A stretch of DNA of 64,000 nucleotides from CAVRTJ01 sp964507185 (GCA_964507185.1 CAZDOY010000003.1:65776-129775), one strand, 5' to 3'. Shown: positions 1 through 9,132, counted from the stretch's first letter. The notes: a model not told the origin generated them from the letters alone. Translations and numbers: made by a program.

Positions 1-752
1 CCGGGCCGGTTCTGGCCGACATTTTTCTGGGGGTCATCAAGACGTGGCGCGACCCGCGGATCATGGCGCTCAATCCGGGGCTCAGACTGCCGAGGCGTGA
101 CATATCGGTGGTGACGCGGGCGGATGGGTCGGGCACGACGTGGCTTTTCACACACTATCTCAGCCAGATCAGCAAGAAATGGGCGGACGACGTGGGCAGA
201 GGAACGTCCGTCAAATGGCCCGTAGGCATGGGCGGAAAGGGCAACGAGGGCGTCGCCGCCTACATACGGCAGGTCAGGGGCAGCATCGGATACCTCGAAC
301 TGGTCTACGCCAGGCAGACCGGCCTCTCGACCGCGCTCCTGGAAAACCGCTCGGGGCGTTTCGTCCCGGCCGGCAGATCGAGTTTCTCGAGCGCCCTGGC
401 AGAAGGGCGCTGGAACGCAAAGGACTTGACCATTTCCCTTACCGACAGGCCCGGAGACGCATCCTGGCCTATCACGGGTGCTTCATACATTCTCATGTAC
501 AGCAAGCAGGAAAACCCCGCCAAGGCCAGGGCGCTGCTTGACTTCTTCCACTGGTGTCTTACGGATGGAGCCCCCATGGCGGAAAAGATGGACTACGTTC
601 CGCTTCCCCCCAGGCTGGTCGGGCTCATCGAAGCGACATGGAGGGAGGGGATCACCGCGGCGGGCCGCCCTGCCTGGCCCTCTCCGCGGTCGGGAACGGC
701 GGGAAAGGAAGCTCCGGTTATGAAGGAGAAAGGCCATGACGCGCCGGGTTAG
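1..752 (+). CDS. pstS: Phosphate ABC transporter substrate-binding protein PstS, 3' part
   Basis: The frame is open from base 3, so this is the C-terminal ~249 residues of a protein that begins before the window. PstS captures phosphate in the periplasm and delivers it to PstCA. The motif SDGSGTT-like ADGSGTTWLFTHYL, about 40 residues in, is the phosphate-binding loop with the family's Ser/Thr ligands, and the preceding LADIFLGVIKTWRDPRI segment is typical PstS. The last ~45 residues, after LPPRLVGLIEATW, are a Pro/Gly/Arg-rich extension beyond the usual end. The stop overlaps the pstC start by 17 bases. Family assignment is secure; the signal peptide and any upstream Pho box lie outside the window. 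Confidence 0.93.
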   Translation, partial: GPVLADIFLGVIKTWRDPRIMALNPGLRLPRRDISVVTRADGSGTTWLFTHYLSQISKKWADDVGRGTSVKWPVGMGGKGNEGVAAYIRQVRGSIGYLELVYARQTGLSTALLENRSGRFVPAGRSSFSSALAEGRWNAKDLTISLTDRPGDASWPITGASYILMYSKQENPAKARALLDFFHWCLTDGAPMAEKMDYVPLPPRLVGLIEATWREGITAAGRPAWPSPRSGTAGKEAPVMKEKGHDAPG

Positions 753-1731
753 CGAACGAACCGGGCATGCCGCGGCGGCCTCGTCTCTTCCTCTGGGCGG
801 CAAGAAGTCGGCCCACTGGGGCGACGGCTTTTTCAAGGGCACGACGCTGGTATTTGCGGGCATCGTCTTCCTCCTCATCTTCGCCATGGGCGTCGTCCTG
901 TTTTATCAGGGGTATCCCGCCTTCGAGGCCTTCGGTCTGCATTTTCTCTGGTCGACGAACTGGAACCCCGTAACGGACAAGTTCGGAGCGCTGCCCTCGA
1001 TCTGGGGCACGGTCGTGTCCTCCTTCCTCGCCATCGTCATCGCCACTCCCATCAGCCTTGGCATCGCGGTCTTTCTCACGGAAATGGCCCCCCCATGGCT
1101 CAAGAGGCCCGTCGGTCTGGGGGTGGAGATGCTCGCGGCCGTTCCGAGTATCATTTACGGAATGTGGGGGCTCTTCACCTTCGCCCCCTTGATGGCCAGG
1201 ACCGTGCAGCCATGGCTGAAACACCACTTTGGGGACCTGCCTCTCTTCAAAGGACCTCCCATGGGCATCGGCATGATGACCGGCGCCATCATTCTGGCCA
1301 TCATGATCATCCCCTTCATCGCGTCGGTCTGCCGGGACGTCTTCGAACTCGTACCCTCCTTGTCGAAGGAGTCCGCCTACGGTCTTGGCGCAACCACCTG
1401 GGAAGTGGTTCGTAATGTCGTCATACCCTACACGCGCTCGGGCATCGTCGGCGCCATCTTCCTGGGCCTGGGCAGGGCACTGGGAGAGACGATGGCCATC
1501 ACTTTCGTTATCGGCAACGCCCACAATATCTCGCTTTCCCTGCTTCAACCCTCCAACACAATCTCCTCGACGCTGGCCAACGAGTTCACCGAAGCGACGA
1601 GCAAGCTCCACCTCGCGAGCCTCATCGCCCTGGGCCTCATCCTCTTTGTCCTGACGACCTTCATCCTGAGCCTGGCCAAGCTGATGTTGTGGCGGATCTC
1701 AAAGCAGGTCGTGGGAGGGGGCGAACGATGA
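736..1731 (+). CDS. pstC: Phosphate ABC transporter permease PstC
   Basis: Inner-membrane subunit (331 aa) that forms the phosphate channel with PstA. There is a ~35-residue cytoplasmic N-terminus, a first membrane helix near residues 36-58, and several later helices. The EAA-type loop that contacts PstB is visible as SAYGLGATTWEVV followed by GLGRALGETMA. The ATG at 736 follows GGAGAAAGGCC and overlaps the end of pstS; the stop overlaps the pstA start as ATGA, so the genes are translationally coupled. Length and hydrophobic pattern match the family. Confidence 0.95.
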   Translation: MTRRVSERTGHAAAASSLPLGGKKSAHWGDGFFKGTTLVFAGIVFLLIFAMGVVLFYQGYPAFEAFGLHFLWSTNWNPVTDKFGALPSIWGTVVSSFLAIVIATPISLGIAVFLTEMAPPWLKRPVGLGVEMLAAVPSIIYGMWGLFTFAPLMARTVQPWLKHHFGDLPLFKGPPMGIGMMTGAIILAIMIIPFIASVCRDVFELVPSLSKESAYGLGATTWEVVRNVVIPYTRSGIVGAIFLGLGRALGETMAITFVIGNAHNISLSLLQPSNTISSTLANEFTEATSKLHLASLIALGLILFVLTTFILSLAKLMLWRISKQVVGGGER

Positions 1732-2579
1732 GAAGTTCAGGGCTTCGGTTCGTTCGCAGGAAGTGGACAAACTGGAGCATGCTGGCCCTTTCGGCCGTCT
1801 CCGCCGCCTTCGGCCTGTTTTGGCTCCTGTGGATTCTCAAGGATCTCATCCACATGGGGCTTCCCGCCATCAACTGGGCCTTTTTCACGAAGCTGCCCAC
1901 GCCTCCCGGCATGACCGGCGGCGGTCTCGCCAATGCCATCGCGGGGACTTTGATGCTGACCGTCCTTGCAACGGCCATCGGCGTGCCCGTGGGCGTTCTG
2001 GCGGGAACCTACCTGGCGGAGTATGGACAGAAGAACCTCTTTGCGTCGACCGTCCGTTTCATCAGTGACGTGCTCATGAGCGCACCGTCCATCGTGGTCG
2101 GCGTGTTCGTCTATGCGATTCTGGTCGCTCCGTTGAAGGGCTTCTCGGGCCTCGCGGGCGGCGTGGCCCTCGCCATCATCATGATCCCCGTCGTCACCCG
2201 TACCACCGAGGAGATGCTCAACCTCGTTCCCAATGCCCTGCGGGAGGCGGCCCTCGCGCTGGGCGCACCTTACTGGAAGGTCGTGCTGCGCATTTGTTAC
2301 CGGCGCGTTCTCGCCGGAATGACCACGGGCATCATGCTGGCGGTGGCCCGGGTCAGCGGCGAAACCGCGCCCCTTCTCTTCACTTCGTTGAACAACCCCT
2401 ACTGGAACTTCAATCTCCTCAAACCGACGGGTACGCTGAACGTGACCATCTTCAACTACGCAATGTCGCCCTACGACGATTGGCGCACCAAGGCGTGGGG
2501 AGCGGCCCTCCTCATCACCATGGGCGTTCTCCTCATGACAATCCTCGCAAGACTTGTGGTAAAAAGGACCGGGGAATGA
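1728..2579 (+). CDS. pstA: Phosphate ABC transporter permease PstA
   Basis: Second channel subunit of the PstSCAB phosphate importer, 283 aa from the ATG at 1728. This start was chosen because it forms an ATGA overlap with the pstC stop and follows GGGAGGGGG; an in-frame ATG at 1689 lies deeper inside pstC. Membrane helices start near residue 18, and the EAA loop reads REAALALGAPYWKVV followed by ARVSGETAPLL. The stop overlaps the pstB start as ATGA. Function follows from family and operon position. Confidence 0.95.
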   Translation: MRSSGLRFVRRKWTNWSMLALSAVSAAFGLFWLLWILKDLIHMGLPAINWAFFTKLPTPPGMTGGGLANAIAGTLMLTVLATAIGVPVGVLAGTYLAEYGQKNLFASTVRFISDVLMSAPSIVVGVFVYAILVAPLKGFSGLAGGVALAIIMIPVVTRTTEEMLNLVPNALREAALALGAPYWKVVLRICYRRVLAGMTTGIMLAVARVSGETAPLLFTSLNNPYWNFNLLKPTGTLNVTIFNYAMSPYDDWRTKAWGAALLITMGVLLMTILARLVVKRTGE

Positions 2580-3415
2580 ACAGAATGACCGCGACCAAGT
2601 CGTTGATTCGGACCGAAGCGAAAGGCGCCGCGCCGAGCGATCCACGACCCTCTCCGGGCAGGAAGGCGATCATCGAGGTCAAAGACCTCAACTTCTACTA
2701 CGGCACCAACCAGGCCCTCAAGGGCATAAGTCTCCCGATATACGGCAACGAGGTCACTGCATTCATAGGGCCTTCGGGCTGCGGCAAGTCGACGCTTCTC
2801 AGGACTTTCAACCGGATGTTCGACCTCTACCGCGGACACCGCGCCACCGGAGAGATCCTGCTTGACGGAAGGAACATTCTCGACAAGGACGTGGACGTCA
2901 CCGCGCTCAGGGCCCGCGTCGGAATGGTATTTCAGAAGCCCACGCCCTTTCCCATGTCCATCTTCGAAAACATAGCTTTCGGGATACGCCTCTACGAAAA
3001 GCTCCCAAAGTCCGTCCTCAGGGAGCGCATCGAGATCGCCCTTCGCCAGGCGGCCCTCTGGGAGGAGGTCAAGGACAAGCTCCACCACAGCGGCAGAAGC
3101 CTCTCCGGAGGCCAGCAGCAGAGGCTGTGCATCGCCAGGGCCATCGCCGTCGAGCCCGAGGTCGTCCTCATGGACGAGCCGGCTTCAGCCCTGGATCCCA
3201 TCGCAACGGCCAAGATCGAGGAATTGATTTACGACCTCAAGGAAAGATATACGATCGCCATCGTGACGCACAACATGCAGCAGGCCGCCCGCGTTTCCGC
3301 CTTCACGGCCTTTCTCTACCTGGGCGAGCTGGTCGAATACGACGAGACGGAGAAAATTTTCACGACCCCAAAGGAAACGAGAACCAGGGACTACCTGACG
3401 GGGCGGTTCGGCTAG
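2576..3415 (+). CDS. pstB: Phosphate import ATP-binding protein PstB
   Basis: ATPase of the phosphate importer, 279 aa. All ABC motifs are visible: Walker A GPSGCGKST, Q-loop MVFQKPTPFP (the TPFP is characteristic of PstB), signature LSGGQQQRLCIARAIA, Walker B VVLMDEPASALDP and the switch histidine in IVTHNMQQA. The start at 2576 overlaps the pstA stop (ATGA); the frame is open further upstream, but that part lies in pstA. The ~30 residues before EVKDLNFYYG form an extra N-terminal tail. phoU follows after a 59-base gap. Confidence 0.96.
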   Translation: MNRMTATKSLIRTEAKGAAPSDPRPSPGRKAIIEVKDLNFYYGTNQALKGISLPIYGNEVTAFIGPSGCGKSTLLRTFNRMFDLYRGHRATGEILLDGRNILDKDVDVTALRARVGMVFQKPTPFPMSIFENIAFGIRLYEKLPKSVLRERIEIALRQAALWEEVKDKLHHSGRSLSGGQQQRLCIARAIAVEPEVVLMDEPASALDPIATAKIEELIYDLKERYTIAIVTHNMQQAARVSAFTAFLYLGELVEYDETEKIFTTPKETRTRDYLTGRFG

Positions 3416-3474
3416 AGCCGGACCCATTGAACGCGCGATGATCCACCGGCCGCGCCCACAGGCGGAGTGAACTC

Positions 3475-4286
3475 ATGACTAAAGAACGCGACGAGATGCG
3501 CAACCTCATGGAAGCCATCGTGGAGATGGCCGACGAGGTCGGCCGCTTTCTGCGAACGACGGCAGAGGCCTTCGTGACGGGCAACACGACGATTCTCCCG
3601 GAGCTCTACCAGCGCGATCAGTCCATCGATAAGATGGAGAACGCCAACGACGCCCGGTGCCTTCGCATTCTCGCCCTCTACCAGCCGGCCGCCGACGACC
3701 TCCGTACCGTCTTCATGGCCCTCAAAATCAACAATGACCTCGAGCGCATAGGCGATCACGCGCTGAACATCGCCGAACGCGGCGCAGAATTGTCCTCGCC
3801 GCCCGTGCCCGCCCTCTGGGACCTCTTCAGCAGGATGAGCGACCTTGCGCTCGGTATGCTCGGCGACGCCATCACGGCTTTCGTTTCCCGGGATTCTGCG
3901 CTCGCCAAGAACGTCATCGAGCGCGACGACGAGGCGGACCGCATGCTCCATGAGATAATCCTGGAGGTTCTGACGCGAGAATGGCGCGACCGCCCCGAAC
4001 GAGAATCGGCCATCGCGNNNNNNNNNNNNNNNNNNNNNNNNNNNNNNNNNNNNNNNNNNNNNNNNNNNNNNNNNNNNNNNNNNNNNNNNNNNNNNNNNNN
4101 NNNNNNNNNNNNNNNNNGGAGGTTCTGACGCGAGAATGGCGCGACCGCCCCGAACGAGAATCGGCCATCGCGATGGTCTTCGCGGCCAAGGAGTTCGAGC
4201 GGGTCGCCGACCTTTGCACCAACCTGGCGGAGGACGTCGTCTTCATGGCCGAAGGCACGATCCTCAAGCACGAAGGGCATACCTGA
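3475..4286 (+). CDS. phoU: Phosphate transport regulator PhoU, interrupted only by an assembly gap
   Basis: PhoU couples Pst transport to PhoR/PhoB signalling and restrains phosphate uptake. It consists of two three-helix repeats. The first metal-binding motif reads NNDLERIGDHALNIAE. The second reads FERVADLCTNLAED, with Leu where the family usually has His. A 100-N gap (4018-4117) splits the gene, but the 55 bases before it are repeated exactly after it. Collapsing 155 bases restores one frame of 218 residues, a normal PhoU length, so the gene is almost certainly intact in the organism. It follows GGCGGAGTGAACTC and closes the pst operon. Confidence 0.92.
3963..4172. other. Scaffold gap with identical 55-bp flanks (probable false gap)
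   Basis: Bases 3963-4017 and 4118-4172 are identical over 55 bases and flank exactly 100 Ns. This is the signature of two contigs that overlap by one assembly word length but were joined with a default-length gap. Removing one copy and the Ns gives an uninterrupted phoU reading frame. Confidence 0.93.
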
Positions 4287-4371
4287 GAGGCAGCCCGGAC
4301 TGCCCGCCTTGAAGCGTCGGATTCAAACCTGTTCTGAATCAGGGCCCGGCGCGACAGTCTGAAGCCGCTGC

Positions 4372-4400
4372 CTGCCTTGGCGGGACATCGCCCAAGGCAG
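4372..4400. terminator. Hairpin between convergent phoU and the PLP-enzyme gene
   Basis: CTGCCTTGG and CCAAGGCAG form a perfect 9-bp stem with an 11-base loop in the 136-base space between two converging genes. Neither side has a clear T-tract, so intrinsic termination is plausible from position but not proven. Confidence 0.4.
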
Positions 4401-4422
4401 CCCCTCCGGCCAGACGTCCACC

Positions 4423-5622
4423 CTAAGCCAGTTTATCGAGCGCCTGTTTCAGGTCCGCCAGAAGATCCTCGCCGGCCTCGCACCCGACCGAGAGGCGCAC
4501 CAGTCCGTCGGTGATGCCCGCCGCGAGCCTGTCTTCCCTCTTCAGACCGGCGTGGGTCATGGAGGCGGGATGCTGGATGAGCGTCTCGACGCCGCCGAGG
4601 GACACGGCGAGCGTGGCGATCTCCAGGCTCGTCAGCAGGCGCTTGCCCGCGTCGACGCCGCCTTTTAGTTCAAAGCTGATGAGCGAACCCGGGCCTTCCA
4701 TCTGCTTTGCGACGAGATCGGCCTGTTCGTGACCGGGGAGTCCGGGATAGCGGACCTCGGCAACCGCCGGATGGTCCGCGAGGAGCTTTGCGCACGATTG
4801 GGCATTGGCCTGTGCCGCCCTGACCCTCAGCGCGAGCGTTTTTACGCCCCGCAGGACCAGCCAGGACTGGTGGGGATCCATCGTCCCGCCGAGGTAGAAG
4901 AGGGCCGGACGCACCCTCTTTATGAGCTGCTCGTCCTTGAAAACGAGGATTCCCCCTACCACGTCCGAGTGGCCGTTGATGAATTTAGTCACCGAATGGA
5001 GCACGATGTCCGCCCCGAACCGGAAGGGTTTCTGCAATATCGGACTCATGAAGGTGTTGTCCACCACCAGCAGAGCCCCGTGTTCGTGGGCGATTTCAGC
5101 CGCGAGGCCGATATCGGTCACGGCCAGCGTAGGATTCCCGGGCGACTCTATGTACACCAGTTTGGTCCTGGGCGTCATGGCCGCGCGGAGATTGTCGATA
5201 TGGCTCGTATCCACGAAGCTGGTCTCCACGCCGAACCGGCTGAAGTCCCTCTCCAGGATGCCCCTGCTGGGACCGTAGACCCCATCCGTACATACCACGT
5301 GGTCCCCGCTGGACAGGAGAGCGAAAAACACCGTGGAGACGGCGGCCATGCCCGTGGCGGTCGCCAGGGCGAAACTGCCCCCCTCCAGGGCGGCGACGTT
5401 GTCCTCCAGCATTCTGACCGTGGGATTTCCCATGCGGGTGTAGATGTACCCCTTATCCCGACCGGCGAAACGATCCGCGCCCTGATCGGGCGTCCTAAAC
5501 GCGAAAGTAGACGTCTGGTAGATGGGCGGAGCTACGGCGCCGAACTCGGGATCGGGTGCCTGGCCCGCGTGAATACACTGCGTTTCGGTCGCATAGTTAT
5601 CCGTGGAATCGTGTCGACTCAT
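4423..5622 (-). CDS. Cys/Met metabolism PLP-dependent enzyme (cystathionine/methionine gamma-lyase family)
   Basis: 399-aa PLP enzyme of the transsulfuration family, acting on homocysteine, cystathionine or methionine in the cytoplasm. Family motifs are YTRMGNPTVRMLE (phosphate/PLP contacts from the neighbouring subunit), SVTKFINGHSDVVGG (Lys that forms the Schiff base) and the C-terminal VSLGGVETLIQHPASMTH. The ATG at 5622 is preceded by AGGAGGGGACA; the frame runs ~93 codons further upstream but without family sequence. The motifs do not separate gamma-synthase from gamma-lyase or O-acetylhomoserine sulfhydrylase. It stands alone, convergent with phoU, with its own likely promoter about 100 bases upstream. 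Confidence 0.9.
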   Translation of the reverse strand: MSRHDSTDNYATETQCIHAGQAPDPEFGAVAPPIYQTSTFAFRTPDQGADRFAGRDKGYIYTRMGNPTVRMLEDNVAALEGGSFALATATGMAAVSTVFFALLSSGDHVVCTDGVYGPSRGILERDFSRFGVETSFVDTSHIDNLRAAMTPRTKLVYIESPGNPTLAVTDIGLAAEIAHEHGALLVVDNTFMSPILQKPFRFGADIVLHSVTKFINGHSDVVGGILVFKDEQLIKRVRPALFYLGGTMDPHQSWLVLRGVKTLALRVRAAQANAQSCAKLLADHPAVAEVRYPGLPGHEQADLVAKQMEGPGSLISFELKGGVDAGKRLLTSLEIATLAVSLGGVETLIQHPASMTHAGLKREDRLAAGITDGLVRLSVGCEAGEDLLADLKQALDKLA

Positions 5623-5726
5623 TGTCCCCTCCTGCTCTATGGCTGCATATATTCGTTCGATCGCCGGCATCCGGGCCGTCCGAAATGGAGGCCTTCGTTC
5701 CGGGGGCGTCGCCCCTCGGACCGTTG

Positions 5727-5756
5727 ATTGTAACGCCAAGCGCCGCGGGGCGCCAA
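5727..5756 (-). promoter_or_regulatory. Predicted sigma-70 promoter of the PLP-enzyme gene
   Basis: On the minus strand TTGGCG and TACAAT are separated by 18 bases, placing the start point near 5720 and giving a leader of about 100 bases. The leader contains a short GC-rich inverted repeat at 5700-5719. I see no conserved SAM-riboswitch core in it. Confidence 0.45.
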
Positions 5757-5872
5757 TCCCTCCCGTTTCAGCCCGCTCCCGGACGCCCACAGCCGTCGCA
5801 AGGGCGGCATCGTCCAGGCGCGACGTCGAACATTCGGAGTGGTGGCGCTGGAAACGCGGCCTGCAAGAGTTT

Positions 5873-6721
5873 TCAGTGGCCCGCCAGAACCTCGTCCACA
5901 AAGAGGCCTACCGACTCTCTGGCTCCCGGCGTCACGAGCATCCCGCCGTCGTTGTGCCCCCCGCGGAGGTGGACGAACGCCCTCGGCTCAGCCGCCGCTT
6001 CAAAGAGCGCGCGTCCGATACCGTAGGGCACGATGTCGTCGTCGTGGCTATGCATGAAGAGTTTCGGACAACGGATGCCGGGCACCTTCGAGAGCGAATC
6101 GTACCGGATTCGCAGCAGCAGCCGCGTGGGCAGCCACGGGTAGTAGTGCTTCGCCATGGCCCGGGCGCTGGAGAAGGATGATTCCACGATGAGCCCCCCC
6201 GGCTCCCGTCGGGTTGCCGCTTCTATGGCGACCGCGCCGCCCAGCGATTCGCCGTAAAGGAGGATCCGATCGAAAGGGAAGCCCCTGGCGGCGTGGACGA
6301 ACTGAACCGCTGACTCCACGTCCAGGTACGTGCCCGCCTCCGAAGGCTCTCCGGTGCTCGTGCCGTAGCCTCTGTAATCGAAGGCCAGCACGGAGAGTCC
6401 CAGTCCGTGAAAGAAGTCGATCTTGTCCAGCCGGTTCGAGATATTGCCCGCGTTGCCGTGGCACAGGACGAGCGCACCCCTGGCGTTCTCGGCGGGAACC
6501 CACCACGCTCCAAGACTCTCACCGTCCTGCGTGTGAAGACGGACGTCCTCGAAAGCCATGCCGAATGTTCCGGGCGTGGCCAGGATGCCTTTCTCCGGAA
6601 AGTAGATGTAAGATCCCTGGCTCAGAAACATGACCAGGCACACCCCCACGTAGACCAGCAGGAGCACTAAGCCCCACATGCCCACTCTCACGACAAATCC
6701 GCCCGAATCCCCGCTCCGCAT
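5873..6721 (-). CDS. Membrane-anchored alpha/beta hydrolase (YfhR/ABHD13/BEM46-like)
   Basis: 282-aa serine hydrolase with one N-terminal membrane helix (about residues 13-35), so the catalytic domain is tethered to the inner membrane. The nucleophile elbow is GESLGG (Ser159), the oxyanion segment is LCHGNAGN (residues 86-93), the acid lies in the HSHDDDIVP region and the histidine in LRGGHNDGG. This matches the family once called prolyl-oligopeptidase-like or BEM46; substrates of bacterial members are mostly unknown. It lies 24 bases after the ABC-exporter-like gene, so the two are probably cotranscribed. Family high, substrate unknown. Confidence 0.85.
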   Translation of the reverse strand: MRSGDSGGFVVRVGMWGLVLLLVYVGVCLVMFLSQGSYIYFPEKGILATPGTFGMAFEDVRLHTQDGESLGAWWVPAENARGALVLCHGNAGNISNRLDKIDFFHGLGLSVLAFDYRGYGTSTGEPSEAGTYLDVESAVQFVHAARGFPFDRILLYGESLGGAVAIEAATRREPGGLIVESSFSSARAMAKHYYPWLPTRLLLRIRYDSLSKVPGIRCPKLFMHSHDDDIVPYGIGRALFEAAAEPRAFVHLRGGHNDGGMLVTPGARESVGLFVDEVLAGH

Positions 6722-6745
6722 CGCCTATCTCCTGCCTCCCTTTTC

Positions 6746-8437
6746 TCAGGCGGGTTCCAGGCGCTTCAGTCTCCATCCGGCTGACAGGAAGCTCGCGAGA
6801 ATGATCAACAGGCTCAACCCCCCGACATCCAGAGAGGCCATCGTGTAGTCGGCCCCGGGGCCGCGGCCGAGGAGATGCGCATAATAATGGTATACGGGTC
6901 TGGCCGACAAAACGATCACGATTCCCACGTAGATGAGCGAAAGAAACATGTAGGTCAATCCCCACGCGCTCATGACGGCCTTGGCCGGGTTCTTTGCGTC
7001 GAACACCGGGTCGACGGCGCCCATGCACAGCGCCAGGGCCGCGAGGGCGAGCGACGAGGCCACGGCAAGGAACACCGTGTATGCCAGCGCGGCTCCGGAC
7101 ACGCCGAGGAAACGGTTCGATCCGTAGAGCGTCAGCGATGCGAGGAGAGCCAGCGGGATGGCGGTAAAGAGGTACTTGGCCCACAGGTAGGACCACACAT
7201 CCATGGGCAGAACCCGCGTGGCGAAATACGCCTTCCCTTCCGAACCCACCGCCGTGAAGGCGAACCGGCCCGCCACCGAAGCGACGATCAGGCCCAGCGT
7301 GGCGAGGTTCCAGTAAGCGACGGCTACGCGAAAGATGGCCATCTGGGTCGGCATGTAGCGCACGTTGAAAAGATAGATGACCACCAGCGCCCCCAGAATG
7401 ATGAGCTGACCCCATTGGGTCGGGTCCCTGAAAAAGAGCAGTGCGTCCCTCTTGATCAGGGCCTTGCTCTTTTTCCCTGCGGGCGCCGTCGCCACGACCG
7501 CCCCCAGCAACCAGGCGCCCGGGCGGAAACGGCTCCCGCCCCGCTTCACGTTCGCCTGCTCCTGGGACCTTGTGTACCCCCGCCAGTGGAGGAGCTTGAG
7601 CAAAACGCCGAGGGCCATAAGGCCCACGCCGCAGAGCACCGCCAGTCGCTCCAGCGACGACAGGGCGGCAGGCCACTGCCCGGCGGCACCTTTAACGACC
7701 ACATCGGCGAGCCACGTCGAGGGCAGGAGCGATTCGCTCGGTAGGTGGATCGACTTGAGGACGTCCAGCACCTGCATGGACGAGGTGGGATTGATGAGCG
7801 CCTCCGGCCTGGCCAGCCGGAACAAGACAACCAGCAGGCAGAGCATGACGAGCGTTAGCACCGTCAAGAGCTGGTGCAGTCTTCGCGCCGGGAAGAACCT
7901 GGCCAGAACGACGGTGACGCCAACCCCCCAGCTCAGGGGGATGATCAGGTAGAGGAGGAGTCCCAGGATACCCACGGCCAGGGTTCCCGCGTTCCTCGGG
8001 TAGAGGCTCCAGAAGGCCACCACTACGGGCATCAGGAGAAGGGCGACCATGTAGCCCGCGTTGACCGCGGCCTCCGCAGACCTGTAGCCTCGGAGGTACC
8101 CGCGGCTCACGGGAAGAGAAAGGAGTAAGTTAAGGTCCTCGTCCAGGTACAGGTACGAAAGGGCGCTGACGGACGCCGAAAAGAGCAGGAGCGTAAAGGT
8201 GGTGAGCAGCACGAGGCCCATCAGCTTCGCGGCTACGGCCACGAGAAGGACCTTCGGTATGTCCGGGTTGTCCAGAAGGTTGGCGAAGATCCTGTGGAAG
8301 AAGAAGTAGTCCCCCAAAAGAAATAACGCGCCCAGTACCAGCAGGAGCGCGACGAAGGCCAGACGCGTAAGCCGCGGCGGCCAGAACCTGTGCCACGTCG
8401 TCCTCCACCTGATGCGCGGCAGAATGAAAACTCCCAT
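6746..8437 (-). CDS. Putative ABC exporter membrane subunit, no ATPase nearby
   Basis: Large hydrophobic protein, 563 aa from the ATG at 8437. Membrane segments fall in two blocks separated by a soluble, charged stretch around residues 260-310. It resembles the putative ABC-exporter family (PF16949-like), which usually works with a separate ATP-binding subunit. I prefer the 8437 start because GGAG sits 6 bases upstream; an ATG at 8464 in the same frame is an alternative. No ATPase gene lies within 5 kb on either side, so the partner must be elsewhere or the function differs. It is followed closely by the alpha/beta hydrolase gene. Confidence 0.65.
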   Translation of the reverse strand: MGVFILPRIRWRTTWHRFWPPRLTRLAFVALLLVLGALFLLGDYFFFHRIFANLLDNPDIPKVLLVAVAAKLMGLVLLTTFTLLLFSASVSALSYLYLDEDLNLLLSLPVSRGYLRGYRSAEAAVNAGYMVALLLMPVVVAFWSLYPRNAGTLAVGILGLLLYLIIPLSWGVGVTVVLARFFPARRLHQLLTVLTLVMLCLLVVLFRLARPEALINPTSSMQVLDVLKSIHLPSESLLPSTWLADVVVKGAAGQWPAALSSLERLAVLCGVGLMALGVLLKLLHWRGYTRSQEQANVKRGGSRFRPGAWLLGAVVATAPAGKKSKALIKRDALLFFRDPTQWGQLIILGALVVIYLFNVRYMPTQMAIFRVAVAYWNLATLGLIVASVAGRFAFTAVGSEGKAYFATRVLPMDVWSYLWAKYLFTAIPLALLASLTLYGSNRFLGVSGAALAYTVFLAVASSLALAALALCMGAVDPVFDAKNPAKAVMSAWGLTYMFLSLIYVGIVIVLSARPVYHYYAHLLGRGPGADYTMASLDVGGLSLLIILASFLSAGWRLKRLEPA

Positions 8438-8493
8438 TTCGACTCCGATCCTGCAAACGGCCATGGCTTCATATCCGCCAACGGGCCGGGGCC

Positions 8494-9132
8494 TCAACGA
8501 CCGTAGCGCCCCAGAAGCGGAACAAACACGCACCTGTCCAGGGATTCCGTCTCCACCCGTCCTCGCGCGCCGCGGCGGCAGCGCAGAAGTACCTGCCCCA
8601 CACCCTCGTTTACGGGCGCCAGCAGGAGCCCCCCTTCCACGAGTTGATTCAGGAGGGGTTCGGGCACCGAGGGGCAAGCGGCAGAAACCACTATCCTGTC
8701 AAAAGGCGCCTCCTCCGGCCAACCCAGTCCCCCGTCGCCGAAGCGACAGGGAATCCCAGGGAATCCGGCCGCTTGGAGGTTCCCCCGCATGATGCTCTCC
8801 AGCTCATTGTGCCACTCCACTCCGAATGGCTCTGCGGACATGGCCTTAAGAAGGGCCAGGGCATAGCCGGAACCCGACCCCACTTCCAACACCCGCATTC
8901 CCGGCCTGACGTGCAGATACTCCAGCATGATGGCCACCATGTAAGGCTGGCTGATGGTCTGTCCCGCCGGGATAGGAACCGGATGATCTCCATATGCGCG
9001 GGCCGTAAAGCGCCCCGGGACAAAGAACGCGCGATCGACCGCAAGGAAGGCCCGGAGCACGCGCCTCGAACGTATGCCGCGGCCGTAAATCTGGCGCCTT
9101 ACCATCCCCCGGTTCTCCGGTGAAGTCCTCAT
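8494..9132 (-). CDS. pcm: Protein-L-isoaspartate O-methyltransferase
   Basis: 212-aa SAM-dependent enzyme that methylates isoaspartyl residues to start repair of damaged proteins. Visible family features are the substrate segment PIPAGQTISQPYMVAIMLE and the SAM loop VLEVGSGSGYALA. The length matches the family. The ATG at 9132 follows AGGAGGTCTTTGCG and overlaps the MFS stop as ATGA, so translation is coupled to the upstream transporter gene. That pairing looks incidental to function. One unusual point is EWHNELE in place of the more common E-x-x-x-x-L-A segment after the second strand. Confidence 0.9.
   Translation of the reverse strand: MRTSPENRGMVRRQIYGRGIRSRRVLRAFLAVDRAFFVPGRFTARAYGDHPVPIPAGQTISQPYMVAIMLEYLHVRPGMRVLEVGSGSGYALALLKAMSAEPFGVEWHNELESIMRGNLQAAGFPGIPCRFGDGGLGWPEEAPFDRIVVSAACPSVPEPLLNQLVEGGLLLAPVNEGVGQVLLRCRRGARGRVETESLDRCVFVPLLGRYGR

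Noticed and set aside
736..1611. Long antisense frame in the pstC region
   Set aside because: The plus-strand pstC motifs and operon context explain the region; the antisense frame has no start signal or family match.
4118..4286. Second, separate phoU fragment after the gap
   Set aside because: It repeats the 55 bases before the gap and completes the same protein, so it is one gene interrupted by an assembly artefact.
5623..5872. Possible SAM riboswitch upstream of the PLP-enzyme gene
   Set aside because: The leader has only a short GC-rich hairpin and lacks the conserved kink-turn and core of SAM riboswitches.
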